A stretch of 64,000 bases of DNA from Falsirhodobacter xinxiangensis (GTDB lineage: Bacteria > Pseudomonadota > Alphaproteobacteria > Rhodobacterales > Rhodobacteraceae): contig NZ_SMYN01000008.1 of the NCBI RefSeq assembly GCF_004959935.1, positions 93,073 through 157,072 on the forward strand, written 5' to 3'. Each line of letters starts with the position of its first letter. The first letter of the stretch is position 1. A program made the position numbers and the translations under genes. Below, one piece after another: positions 24,784-32,833 of the stretch. The notes below the pieces were generated by a model. It had not been told where the DNA came from. It searched no databases and was given only the letters and a program-made list of their open reading frames with translations.

Positions 24784-26073
24784 CTATCGCGCGAAACCGC
24801 TGACCTGCGGCAACCATGTGGACAGCCACGGCACGAAGGTCAGGATCAAAAGCGCCACCATCGCCGCAAGGAAGAAGGGCGGCATTTCCCGGATCAGCGC
24901 CGAGGGCCGCTGTTTCGTGGCCGAGGCGACGACGAAGATCAACTGCCCCACCGGCGGCGTCATCAGCCCGAAGGTCAGGTTCACGATCACCACGATGGCG
25001 AAATGGTCCGGCGCGATCCCGAGGCTGTAGGCGATGGGCGCAAGGATCGGCACGAGGATCATCACCCCGGGCAGTGGGTCCATGAACATCCCGAAGGCCA
25101 GCAGCAACAGGTTCACCATCAGAAGGAACGCGATGGGCGACAGGTTCATCGCGATCACGCTGTCCGCCATCGCCTGCGGAATGCCTTCGATGATCAGCAC
25201 CCATGCAAAGGCGCGGGCGGCGGCAAGGATCATCAGCACCGCCACCGACATGATGGCCGACCGCAGGCACGCCCCCCAAAGATCGCGGAACGAGAACCCG
25301 CGATAGATGAAGGCGCTGGCGATCACGGCATAGAAGACGGCGACGACCGAAGCCTCGGTCGGGGTGAACAGCCCCGCGCGGATACCGCCGACGATCAGCA
25401 CGATCAGCGCCAGCGCCGGAAGCGCCGCCACCGTGTTGCGCACCATCTGCCCGGCGGGCGGGCGGGGTTCCAGACTGCGATAGTCGCGCTTGCGGCTGAT
25501 CCACCAGTTCACCCCGGCGATCAGCGCGGCAATCAGCAGCCCCGGCAGCAGACCCGCCATGAACAGCGATCCGACCGACACGTTGCGGTCCTGCAGCGCA
25601 TAGATGATCATGGTGATCGACGGCGGGATGATCGGATCGACCACCGCCACCGAAATCGTCAGCGCCCCGGCATAGGCCTTGGAATAACCGCTACGCTCCA
25701 TCATCCGGGCCATCATCGCGCCCGGCCCGGCAGCCGATGCCAGCGCCGATCCCGAAATCCCCGCGAACAGCGTCCCGGTCAGCACGTTGGCGTAGCCCAG
25801 ACCCCCGCGGAAATGCCCGACGAATTGCGACGCGAACCGCAGCAGCATGCGGGAAATCGCGCCCGTGGACATGATCTCCGCCGCAAGAATGAAGAACGGC
25901 ACCGCCAGCAGCGGAAAGCTGTCGAGGCCGGTGAACATCTCTTTCACCACGACGACCATCGGGTATTTCCCGACGATGGCGACGGCGGCAAAGGCGGAAA
26001 TGGCAAGCCCGAAGGCCACCGGAACCCCCATGATCAACAGGATCAGAAAGGTCGCGATCATGATCTCAGCCAA
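24784..26073 (-). CDS. dctM: TRAP transporter large permease
   Basis: 429 residues with about twelve hydrophobic segments. DctM features: LILLIMGVPVAFGLAISA at the start, SGSALASAAGPGAMMARMM, PIIPPSITMIIYAL, and NLTFGLMTPPVGQLIFV in the second half. It overlaps dctQ by 8 bases. It is the ion-coupled channel component for an organic acid; see the binding protein for substrate limits. Confidence 0.93.
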   Translation of the reverse strand: MAEIMIATFLILLIMGVPVAFGLAISAFAAVAIVGKYPMVVVVKEMFTGLDSFPLLAVPFFILAAEIMSTGAISRMLLRFASQFVGHFRGGLGYANVLTGTLFAGISGSALASAAGPGAMMARMMERSGYSKAYAGALTISVAVVDPIIPPSITMIIYALQDRNVSVGSLFMAGLLPGLLIAALIAGVNWWISRKRDYRSLEPRPPAGQMVRNTVAALPALALIVLIVGGIRAGLFTPTEASVVAVFYAVIASAFIYRGFSFRDLWGACLRSAIMSVAVLMILAAARAFAWVLIIEGIPQAMADSVIAMNLSPIAFLLMVNLLLLAFGMFMDPLPGVMILVPILAPIAYSLGIAPDHFAIVVIVNLTFGLMTPPVGQLIFVVASATKQRPSALIREMPPFFLAAMVALLILTFVPWLSTWLPQVSGFAR

Positions 26074-26560
26074 GGGCGGCCTCGTCCGATTGTTGAAGGC
26101 CCGCGCGCAGGTAATCCGGCGCGATCAGGGCAAGGTGGACGATCATCAGCACGAACCCCGTGGGCATCGCGGCATAGATCCATTTCATCGGCACCTGAAG
26201 CGCCGCCGATTTCTGCACCGACATCCGGCCCATGTAATCGAGGCCGACCCAGACCATGAAGGCGAAGAAGCCGAACAGCACCAGCAGGATCGCCCCGCGC
26301 AGCACCCGCTGACCCGTTCCCGGCAGCGCGTCCTGCGCGTTGGTGATGGCGGCATGCGCCCCCTCGCGCAGCGCAAGCCCGCTGCCAAGGAAGGTGAGCC
26401 AGATCATCGAATACCGCGCAACCTCGTCGGCCCATGTCAGCGAATTGCCGGTCAGATACCGGCCCGCCACGTTCCAGCCAAGGATGAGGCACATCGCCAT
26501 CAGGCCGATGACCAGCACCGCCCCGTTCAGGGTCACGAAGGCATTCTCGATCCGGCGCAT
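26066..26560 (-). CDS. dctQ: TRAP transporter small permease
   Basis: 164 residues with four hydrophobic helices (LNGAVLVIGLMAMCLILGW, YSMIWLTFLGSGLALREGAH and two more). The AREG/LREGAH and WNVAGRY segments are characteristic of DctQ. It starts 3 bases after the dctP stop and overlaps dctM by 8 bases, giving the standard P-Q-M order. Confidence 0.92.
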   Translation of the reverse strand: MRRIENAFVTLNGAVLVIGLMAMCLILGWNVAGRYLTGNSLTWADEVARYSMIWLTFLGSGLALREGAHAAITNAQDALPGTGQRVLRGAILLVLFGFFAFMVWVGLDYMGRMSVQKSAALQVPMKWIYAAMPTGFVLMIVHLALIAPDYLRAGLQQSDEAALG

Positions 26561-26563
26561 GGG

Positions 26564-27529
26564 TTATTGAACCGCCTGGATGCGGTCCATCAGATCCTTG
26601 CCGAACTGCGCCTCGTAAGCCTTGTAGGGTTCGGCCAGCGCGTCGCGGAAGACGGCTTTCTGTTCGGGGGACAGCTCGTTCACTTCCATGCCGCCTTCAC
26701 GCAGCGCCGCGACGCCCGAAGTGTCCACATCGTCGACATAGGCGCGCATCGCGACGACCGCGTCATCGGCGGCCTTTTCGAACGCGGCCTTCTGCGCGTC
26801 GTCCAGCCCGTCCCAGAAGATCGGGGAGACAAGGATGATGGTCGAGGAATAAACGTGACCGTCCAGCGTCAGGTAATCCTGCACCTCGGCCAGCTTGGCG
26901 GAAACGATGACCGACAGCGGGTTTTCCTGACCGTCGATGGCGCCCTGTTCCAGCGCGCCGATCACCTCGGGCCATGCCATCGGGGTCGGGGCGGCGCCAA
27001 GGGCGCGGAACGCCTCCAGATGGACCGGGTTTTCCATCGTGCGGATCTTCAGCCCCGCAAGGTCGGCGGGCGTTTCGACCGCGCCGCGGTTGGAGGTGAT
27101 GTGGCGAAAGCCCTGCTCGCCCCAAGCCAGCGCGTGCAGCCCTGCGGTTTCGAACTTGGCCAGCATCTCGTCGCCGATCTCGCCATCCAGCACGGTGCGG
27201 GCATGTGCCTTGTCGCGCAGCAGGAACGGCACGCCCAGAACGCCCACTTCGGGCACGAAATTCGCCAGCGTGCCGTCGGATGCGATGGTCATTTCGACCG
27301 TGCCAAGCTGCAGCCCTTCCAGCACCTCGCGCTCGCCCCCCAGACCGGAGGACGGGAAGTGGCGGAAAGTGAACTGGTCGCCAAGGCTCTCGGTCAGGGA
27401 TTTCTCGAACGCTTGCGCGCCTGCGCCATAGTGGCTGTCGGTGGCCAGCGCATAGCCGATCTTGATCTCTTGCGCGGTGGCCGGCGCGGCCAATGCGGCA
27501 AACAGCATGGCGGCGTGGAAATGCTTCAT
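26564..27529 (-). CDS. dctP: TRAP transporter substrate-binding protein
   Basis: 321 residues. The signal peptide ends ATAQE. DctP fold landmarks: FPSSGLGGEREVLEGLQLGTVEM, the ligand-carboxylate Arg in GLKIRTMENPVHLEAFRALGA, and GQENPLSVI. These fit uptake of a C4-dicarboxylate or sugar-acid type ligand; the precise one is not readable. First gene of dctPQM. A hairpin separates it from the upstream isomerase-like gene. Confidence 0.92.
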   Translation of the reverse strand: MKHFHAAMLFAALAAPATAQEIKIGYALATDSHYGAGAQAFEKSLTESLGDQFTFRHFPSSGLGGEREVLEGLQLGTVEMTIASDGTLANFVPEVGVLGVPFLLRDKAHARTVLDGEIGDEMLAKFETAGLHALAWGEQGFRHITSNRGAVETPADLAGLKIRTMENPVHLEAFRALGAAPTPMAWPEVIGALEQGAIDGQENPLSVIVSAKLAEVQDYLTLDGHVYSSTIILVSPIFWDGLDDAQKAAFEKAADDAVVAMRAYVDDVDTSGVAALREGGMEVNELSPEQKAVFRDALAEPYKAYEAQFGKDLMDRIQAVQ

Positions 27530-27628
27530 CGGATGTCCCTTCCCCTTTGTCCCGGCGGATGCCTTAACGCGACAGCGGACCGGATTGCAATGCCGCAGGG
27601 GTCTTTGCGGGAAGATAATGACCGGAAG

Positions 27629-27660
27629 TGGCCGCGCATTGATATTTGATTGCGCGGCCA
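27629..27660 (-). terminator. Perfect 10-bp hairpin after the isomerase-like gene
   Basis: TGGCCGCGCA (27629-27638) and TGCGCGGCCA (27651-27660) with a 12-base A/T-rich loop, starting 8 bases after the stop. It probably ends or attenuates the upstream transcript before the TRAP operon. No clear T-run follows. Confidence 0.55.
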
Positions 27661-27667
27661 GCCGTCG

Positions 27668-28594
27668 TCAGGCGGCGCGGCGGCGGATCAGGCCGAACGC
27701 GACAAGGCCCGCTGCCAGCAGCGGCAGGCTGGCGGGCAGCGGCACGGGGGCCGGGGGCGCGAGCTGGCCGGTCAGGAACTGGTTGCTGACGGTGATGACG
27801 TTCTCGGCATTCGGCGGGAAGTCATGTTCGATGATATACCATTCGACCCCGGCCAGTTCCGCGGCAGGCAGGATCGCGGACCAGTCCAGAACGCCCTCGC
27901 CCACGGCGGCGAACATGGCGGGCGGGGTGCCGCCCGTGGTCGGCCCCGGCTCGGTCGCGACATCCTTGGCGTGGACCGAGATCACCTGCCCGGCCAGCTT
28001 GTTCAGCATCTCGACCGGGTCCACCCCTGCGACATGCGCCCAGGCAAGGTCCAGCTGCGCCTTGACCAGCGGGCCTGCGGATTCCAGCAGGATCTCCAGC
28101 GCGGTGCGGCCGTCGAACTCCTCCAGCTCCCATGCGTGGTTGTGATAGGCAAGGCGCATCCCGGCATCGTCCAGCGTGTTCGCGATGCCGCCCAGTTCCG
28201 CGCCCAGCGTCGCCCAGCCCGCCGCATCGGTCGGACGGCCCGGCACGTTCGGCAAAACGATGGTATCGTTGCCGATGGCCTTGTTGTAGGCGATCACGTC
28301 ATCCAGATTGTCGCGCAGTTCCGACAGCCCGACATGCGCGGAAATCGCGCTCAGCCCATAGCTTTCCAGCAGCGCGCGGGCGTCTTCGCCGGTCGCGCCC
28401 AATGCACCTGCGGTTTCGACATATTTGATCCCGGCGCGTTCGACTGCTGCCAGACGTTCCTCGACGGTGCCCGCATCGCGCAGGGTATAAAGCTGCACGC
28501 CGATGGGCAGATCCACCGTGGCGGCCTGCGCCATCTGTCCGCCAAAGGCGAATGTCGCGGCAACGGCCATTAGGCCATATTCAGAAATGGTCAT
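27668..28594 (-). CDS. Exported sugar isomerase/epimerase-fold protein with VPLPA C-terminal signal
   Basis: 308 residues; GGAGGAGGAAAATA precedes the ATG. A signal peptide (cleavage near AQA-ATV) leads into a xylose-isomerase-like TIM barrel of about 240 residues. It keeps the usual metal/catalytic positions: Glu in YVETAG, His/Glu in YHNHAWELE, Asp and His in AQLDLAWAHVAG, His/Lys in ISVHAKD, and Glu in WYIIEHD. The protein ends with VPLPASLPLLAAGLVAFG plus RRRAA, an exosortase-type sorting signal. It should therefore be exported and anchored or released at the surface, which is unusual for this normally cytoplasmic fold. A LacI-type operator and promoter lie upstream. Confidence 0.85.
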   Translation of the reverse strand: MTISEYGLMAVAATFAFGGQMAQAATVDLPIGVQLYTLRDAGTVEERLAAVERAGIKYVETAGALGATGEDARALLESYGLSAISAHVGLSELRDNLDDVIAYNKAIGNDTIVLPNVPGRPTDAAGWATLGAELGGIANTLDDAGMRLAYHNHAWELEEFDGRTALEILLESAGPLVKAQLDLAWAHVAGVDPVEMLNKLAGQVISVHAKDVATEPGPTTGGTPPAMFAAVGEGVLDWSAILPAAELAGVEWYIIEHDFPPNAENVITVSNQFLTGQLAPPAPVPLPASLPLLAAGLVAFGLIRRRAA

Positions 28595-28753
28595 TATTTT
28601 CCTCCTCCGGTTGTTAACACTTTGCCGAAGCGAAAGACGCAATCGAAAACCCTGCGGCAAACAGGGTTTGCCAGCATATTCAGGCGATTACGCAGCTGTT
28701 CGCTTGAACCCGATCCTTGAATGCCCGCATCGCGAATCCTCCTCGATTCACCA

Positions 28754-28799
28754 TGCAAACGATTACATCAATTTTGCGCGATTCAGATTTTTCAGGCAA
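28754..28799 (-). promoter_or_regulatory. Promoter with LacI-type operator upstream of the isomerase-like gene
   Basis: Minus-strand -35 TTGCCT (28799-28794) and -10 CAAAAT (28776-28771), spacer 17. Immediately downstream is TGTAATCGTTTGCA (28767-28754), which fits the LacI-family consensus TGNAANCGNTTNCA exactly. A repressor there would block initiation. No LacI-family gene is in the window. Confidence 0.6.
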
Positions 28800-28825
28800 G
28801 CGATTTTATTAATCAATGCGGCAAT

Positions 28826-29698
28826 TCAATGCCGGCCAATCCAGCCATCCGCACCTTCAAGGGTCTGGAATTCGTCCAGCGCGCGTGCGGTCATTCCCCG
28901 ATCGCGCAGCATTCTGGAAAGATTACTTCCCGGCGGCAATTCCACCGCCGCCGTGCAGCCGCTTTCCTCCAGACCGATCATGCAGGCCTCCCATTCGACG
29001 GTCTGGCAAAGCTGGCGAGACAGCGTGTCGATGGCGCGGTCCCGCGACAGGACGGGCGCGCCGTCGATGCCCGCCAGAACGCGGCGTGCCGGGGCGCGGA
29101 AGTCCGCAGCCTCCAGCGCGCGGCGAAACACAGGCATCGCGGGGGCCATCAAGGGCGTGTGCGAGGCGACGCGCACCTGCAAGGGCGTGACCGACGCGCC
29201 CATCGCGGCAAGACGCTCGCAGGCAGCATCGGCGGCGCTCGCCTCTCCGGCCAGCACCACCCGGTCGGCGCCGTTGCGGATCGCGACATGCACGCCATCG
29301 GGCAGCACTGGCACGACCCCCCGCACCGCCACCATCCTTTGCGGCAGGTCCGATGCCGCGTCCATCGCCTCGGCCCGGACGCGCGCCAGACGCAGCACCT
29401 CGGGCACCGTCAGCGATCCGGCGAAGCCATAGGCGGCAAGCTCGCCGATGCTGTAACCCGCGCAGACCTCGGCCTCGGGGTCCAGCACCGCTGCCGCCGC
29501 CAGTTCCAGCGCGCAGACCAGCGGCTGGGCCAGGGCGTTTTCGAACAGCCGGTCGCCCGCGTTCAGGATGCCGTCCAGCGGCAATCCGACCACCTGTTCC
29601 AGTGCCGCGAAGACCGGGGCCGCTTCGGGATAGGGCAGCAGCCTTCGCAGCGCCTCGGCCCCTTGGGCGGACTGGCCGGGAAACAGCAGGCCCAGCAT
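28826..29698 (-). CDS. mdcH: Malonate decarboxylase malonyltransferase subunit
   Basis: 290 residues in the malonyl-CoA:ACP transacylase fold: LLFPGQSAQG at the N-terminus, nucleophile Ser in GYSIGELAAYG (about residue 92), and His in VASHTPLMAPA (about 190). In malonate decarboxylase systems it loads malonyl onto the acetylated/activated carrier MdcC. It starts on the stop of mdcB (TGATG). Last gene of mdcACDEGBH. Confidence 0.9.
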   Translation of the reverse strand: MLGLLFPGQSAQGAEALRRLLPYPEAAPVFAALEQVVGLPLDGILNAGDRLFENALAQPLVCALELAAAAVLDPEAEVCAGYSIGELAAYGFAGSLTVPEVLRLARVRAEAMDAASDLPQRMVAVRGVVPVLPDGVHVAIRNGADRVVLAGEASAADAACERLAAMGASVTPLQVRVASHTPLMAPAMPVFRRALEAADFRAPARRVLAGIDGAPVLSRDRAIDTLSRQLCQTVEWEACMIGLEESGCTAAVELPPGSNLSRMLRDRGMTARALDEFQTLEGADGWIGRH

Positions 29699-30468
29699 CA
29701 GCAGATGCTTCGCAGGAACATAGCGCAGGCCAGCATGTCCGCCGATCCGCCGGGCGAGAGGTTCCGCGCGACGCAGCTTCGGTGCAGCGCCGCGGCCCGT
29801 GCGCGCCAGTCGTGGGCATGAACCCCGCCCGCCGCAAGGAACGCGCGCGCGCCGGATTGCACATGGGCCAGCCCCGCCGCCCCGCCCCGGTGCAGAAGGT
29901 TGGTATCCTCCAGCACCGCCATCGAGGCGAACAGCGCCTGCACCGGACCTGCCTTCATCGCGGGCAGGACGACATGGCGCAGATGCGGAAACCCCTCCGC
30001 CGCGTGAATCCGTGCACCGGTCGCCCCGTGGCGGCGGATTGCGGCGGTTCCGTTGCTGGCGCGCGCCGGCATGGCCCGCAGCGCGTCGCCCCAGTTGTGG
30101 GCGACGGCCATGCAGACGGCATCGGGGGTCGGCGATGTCATCCGTCCCGCAGCCGCCGCCAGAAGCCCAAGGCTGAAGATCGCGCCCCGATGCGTGTTGA
30201 CGCCGCCCGTGGCCGCCATCATCCGCGCCTCGGCCTCGATGCCAAGGCGCTGCATTTGCGGAAAATCCGTCGCGGTCGAGATCGCGACGAAATATCCGCG
30301 CAGGGCGAACAGGCTGCGCATGAAGGTGCCGATGTCCATGTCCCGATGCGCGCCATTGTCCACCGGGCTGACGAGGCCGGGTTTGGGATGCAGCATCACC
30401 TCGGCATGGAGGGCGCGGATGGCGGCGCGTCCGATGCTGACCCCGGCGATGGGAAGCTGGCGGGTCAT
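29698..30468 (-). CDS. mdcB: Triphosphoribosyl-dephospho-CoA synthase
   Basis: 256 residues. CitG/MdcB features: EVMLHPKPGLVSPVDNGAHRDMD near residue 25, TGGVNTHRGAIFSLGLL at about 90, and a late EDTNLLHRGG. It makes the 2'-(5''-triphosphoribosyl)-3'-dephospho-CoA prosthetic group precursor from ATP and dephospho-CoA. ATGA overlap with mdcG upstream and TGATG with mdcH downstream. Confidence 0.92.
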   Translation of the reverse strand: MTRQLPIAGVSIGRAAIRALHAEVMLHPKPGLVSPVDNGAHRDMDIGTFMRSLFALRGYFVAISTATDFPQMQRLGIEAEARMMAATGGVNTHRGAIFSLGLLAAAAGRMTSPTPDAVCMAVAHNWGDALRAMPARASNGTAAIRRHGATGARIHAAEGFPHLRHVVLPAMKAGPVQALFASMAVLEDTNLLHRGGAAGLAHVQSGARAFLAAGGVHAHDWRARAAALHRSCVARNLSPGGSADMLACAMFLRSIC

Positions 30469-30989
30469 GCCGCCTCCAGCCAGGGGCCGCCATGGCCTTT
30501 GACGATGCGCCGCGCCGCGCCGTATTCGCGCAAGGCCACCGCGCGACCGTCCGGCAGCAGCACCTCGCCATCCAGACGCGGGATTTGCGGCAAGGCCAGC
30601 ACCGCCGGGACCAGCGCGGGATCGGCGATCAGCAGGTCCAGATCCGACCCCGCCCGCAGGTATGGCAGCCCCGTCAGCGCCTGCCATGCCGCCGAGCCAT
30701 AGACTCGCATCGCCCCGATGGCGCGAAGCTGCGTCAGGCGATCTGCCCATGGGGCGTGGTCGATCTCGTCCAGACCGGGCGGGGGGCGCAGGTCGGTCAG
30801 GCGGTCCAGCGGCAGGTGCAGCCCGATGCGCCGTTTGTCGGGCGTGGCAAGGCCCAGCCGCACCGTGCCCGGATCGTCGCCGGGATGCGAGGCGGCGACG
30901 ACGAACCACCGCCCCGCCGCCGCCCAATCGCCCGCCTCGCCCGGAAGCGGTCCCGACACGCGGGCGAAGCTGTGGCGGTCAGGCCGCAT
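30465..30989 (-). CDS. mdcG: Phosphoribosyl-dephospho-CoA transferase (holo-ACP synthase)
   Basis: About 174 residues from ATG 30989, overlapping mdcE by 11 bases. The nucleotidyltransferase core GSDLDLLI (paired Asp) sits at about residue 110, after RVYGSAAWQALTG. It attaches the prosthetic group made by MdcB to the serine of MdcC. Slightly shorter than most MdcG proteins; the N-terminal start is the least certain part. Confidence 0.85.
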   Translation of the reverse strand: MRPDRHSFARVSGPLPGEAGDWAAAGRWFVVAASHPGDDPGTVRLGLATPDKRRIGLHLPLDRLTDLRPPPGLDEIDHAPWADRLTQLRAIGAMRVYGSAAWQALTGLPYLRAGSDLDLLIADPALVPAVLALPQIPRLDGEVLLPDGRAVALREYGAARRIVKGHGGPWLEAA

Positions 30990-31671
30990 CGCCGCGCACG
31001 TCGGCAGACACCCGGCGCGCAAGGGTGCGCCCGCCGCGCTGCTCGCCCAGGGTGCGGCGGGTGTCGGGGCCGGGGTCCTCGGCCAGCGCCCTTTCCAGAC
31101 AGGCAGCCAGATCGCCTTCCCAGATCCCGCGCACAGCGCCCATCGCGATGTAATTCTCCACCCCCGGTGCGAAGACGGCCGAGCTCTGCGACAACTCCTC
31201 CAGCCGCTCCAGCGGGATCTTGGTCACGCGCGACATGGCGGGCAGGTTCATCACCTTCACCTCGGCTTCGGGCAGCGCGTAACAGGCATCGGCCAGCATG
31301 GACGACGACAGGAAGCCCGCGCTGACCGCCTCGCCATAGACCAGACCGATGATCCTGTGGCCACGCCCCCGCGCATGATCCAGGCATTTGGCCAGATGCG
31401 CGATATAGGCGTTCAGGCAGATCGTTTCGTCCCGGCGGCTCATCTTCTGGCCCAGCGTATCGACCAGCAGCAGGATCGGGCGGCCCGGATGATCGCGGCA
31501 GATGCGCAGCACCTCGCCCGCCATGCGGTGCGACAGGGCGGCCCCGATGGCAGCGCGGTCGCGGGTGCCGATGACAGCCACATCGCCCGCGGGTCCGGCG
31601 AAATAGTCGCCGTCGAAGGCGATGTCATGCCCGTTCGGAAAAAGCTGTGGCAGCAGATCGTCGATCTTCAT
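30979..31671 (-). CDS. mdcE: Malonate decarboxylase gamma subunit
   Basis: 230 residues, a crotonase/carboxyltransferase-type fold. Core text: RPILLLVDTLGQKMSRRDE, YGEAVSAGFLSSSMLADACYALP and VMNLPAMSRVTKI. With MdcD it decarboxylates malonyl-S-ACP to acetyl-S-ACP. ATGA overlap with mdcD. Confidence 0.93.
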   Translation of the reverse strand: MKIDDLLPQLFPNGHDIAFDGDYFAGPAGDVAVIGTRDRAAIGAALSHRMAGEVLRICRDHPGRPILLLVDTLGQKMSRRDETICLNAYIAHLAKCLDHARGRGHRIIGLVYGEAVSAGFLSSSMLADACYALPEAEVKVMNLPAMSRVTKIPLERLEELSQSSAVFAPGVENYIAMGAVRGIWEGDLAACLERALAEDPGPDTRRTLGEQRGGRTLARRVSADVRGDAA

Positions 31672-32519
31672 GCAAGTTTTCCTTCGATGGCGGAAAGGAA
31701 ATCGTCCGTGTCCAGAAGCGGCAGGCGCGCGGGGGTTTCGATGCCAAGGTCGGCCCAGATGTCCAACGCATCCTCGGCGGCGCCGAAGCGGTCCAGACGC
31801 GCGCCGAGCAGGGCATGTTCCGCTTCGACATCCAGCGGCACCGGGTCCAGCCGGATCGCGGCGCGGAAGGCGGCGATGTCGTCCGGGACCAGAACCGCCT
31901 CGCCGAAGATCGCGCGGTTCTTGCCGCCGGTGACGCGCCAGACCAGCGCGCGGTCGGCGGCGTCGAACTCCTCGACCCCCATCGTCGTCTCGATCACCTC
32001 GGGGCCGGACAGGCCAAGGCGGGCATCTTCGGACATGATCAGCCGGTCGCACAGGCAGGTGGCGATGCCCATGCCGCCGAAGACGCCCACGCGCCCGCCG
32101 TTCAGCACGATCACCGGAACGCCCGCACCGCGCAGGGCAAGGATCGCGCGCATGATTTCCGACACCGCGATCAGGCCCGCATTCGCCTCGTGCAGCCGCA
32201 CGCCACCGGATTCCAGCAACAGCAGCACAGGCGCGCGTTCGTCCAAAGCGCGTTCCAGCAGGCCGGTGATCTTGGCGCCATGCACCTCGCCCACCGCGCC
32301 GCCCATGAACGCGCCCTCCTGCGCCGCGATCAGCATTGGCGCGCCCTCCAGCGTGCCGCGTCCCACGGCCACGCCATCGTCGAAGGCGGCGGGCTGATTC
32401 AGCTGCGCCAGATGCGGGCTGGTGATCCGCGCCTCGGGCGGGACGAATTCGGTGAAGCTGCCGGGATCGAGCAGCCCGGCGATCCGTTCCCGCGCGGTGG
32501 CTTCAAGCCAACTGGTCAT
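31668..32519 (-). CDS. mdcD: Malonate decarboxylase beta subunit
   Basis: 283 residues. Acyl-CoA carboxylase beta-like fold: AQEGAFMGGAVGEVHGAKI, LLLLESGGVRLHEANAGL, NGGRVGVFGGMG and GLSGPEVIETTMG, with the active-site glycine-rich loops intact. Partner of MdcE. Both ends overlap neighbours by 4 bases, so the subunits are translationally coupled. Confidence 0.94.
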   Translation of the reverse strand: MTSWLEATARERIAGLLDPGSFTEFVPPEARITSPHLAQLNQPAAFDDGVAVGRGTLEGAPMLIAAQEGAFMGGAVGEVHGAKITGLLERALDERAPVLLLLESGGVRLHEANAGLIAVSEIMRAILALRGAGVPVIVLNGGRVGVFGGMGIATCLCDRLIMSEDARLGLSGPEVIETTMGVEEFDAADRALVWRVTGGKNRAIFGEAVLVPDDIAAFRAAIRLDPVPLDVEAEHALLGARLDRFGAAEDALDIWADLGIETPARLPLLDTDDFLSAIEGKLA

Positions 32520-32833
32520 GCGCCGCCCCCCGTATGATCCGAAAGCGCCTGATCCAGCCGCAGCGCGACCACGGCGGGCGTCGCGCCCGCATCGTTGATC
32601 GACACGCGGATGTCGCCCACCTGCCAACGCGCAAAGACATCGGCCAGCACCGCCTGCCAGATCGCGCCGAAACCGACCGCTGCCGTCTGCACCTCGACCC
32701 GGACGCGCCCGCCAAGGTCGGCGGGCTCCACCAGCACCTCAAGGTTGCCCGACCCCAGAACCCCGGTCAGCGTGGGGCGGTTGCGCGGGGCCACCGGCGC
32801 GCCGCCGTCGAATTCATACTCCAGCCGTTCCAT
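32516..32833 (-). CDS. mdcC: Malonate decarboxylase acyl carrier protein (delta subunit)
   Basis: 105 residues. The attachment region TGVLGSGNLEVLVEP contains the Ser that carries the phosphoribosyl-dephospho-CoA arm in characterised homologues. The ending WQVGDIRVSINDAGATPAVV is typical of MdcC. ATG 32833 shares a base with the mdcA stop (TGATG); a GTG codon just before it is also in frame. Confidence 0.92.
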   Translation of the reverse strand: MERLEYEFDGGAPVAPRNRPTLTGVLGSGNLEVLVEPADLGGRVRVEVQTAAVGFGAIWQAVLADVFARWQVGDIRVSINDAGATPAVVALRLDQALSDHTGGGA

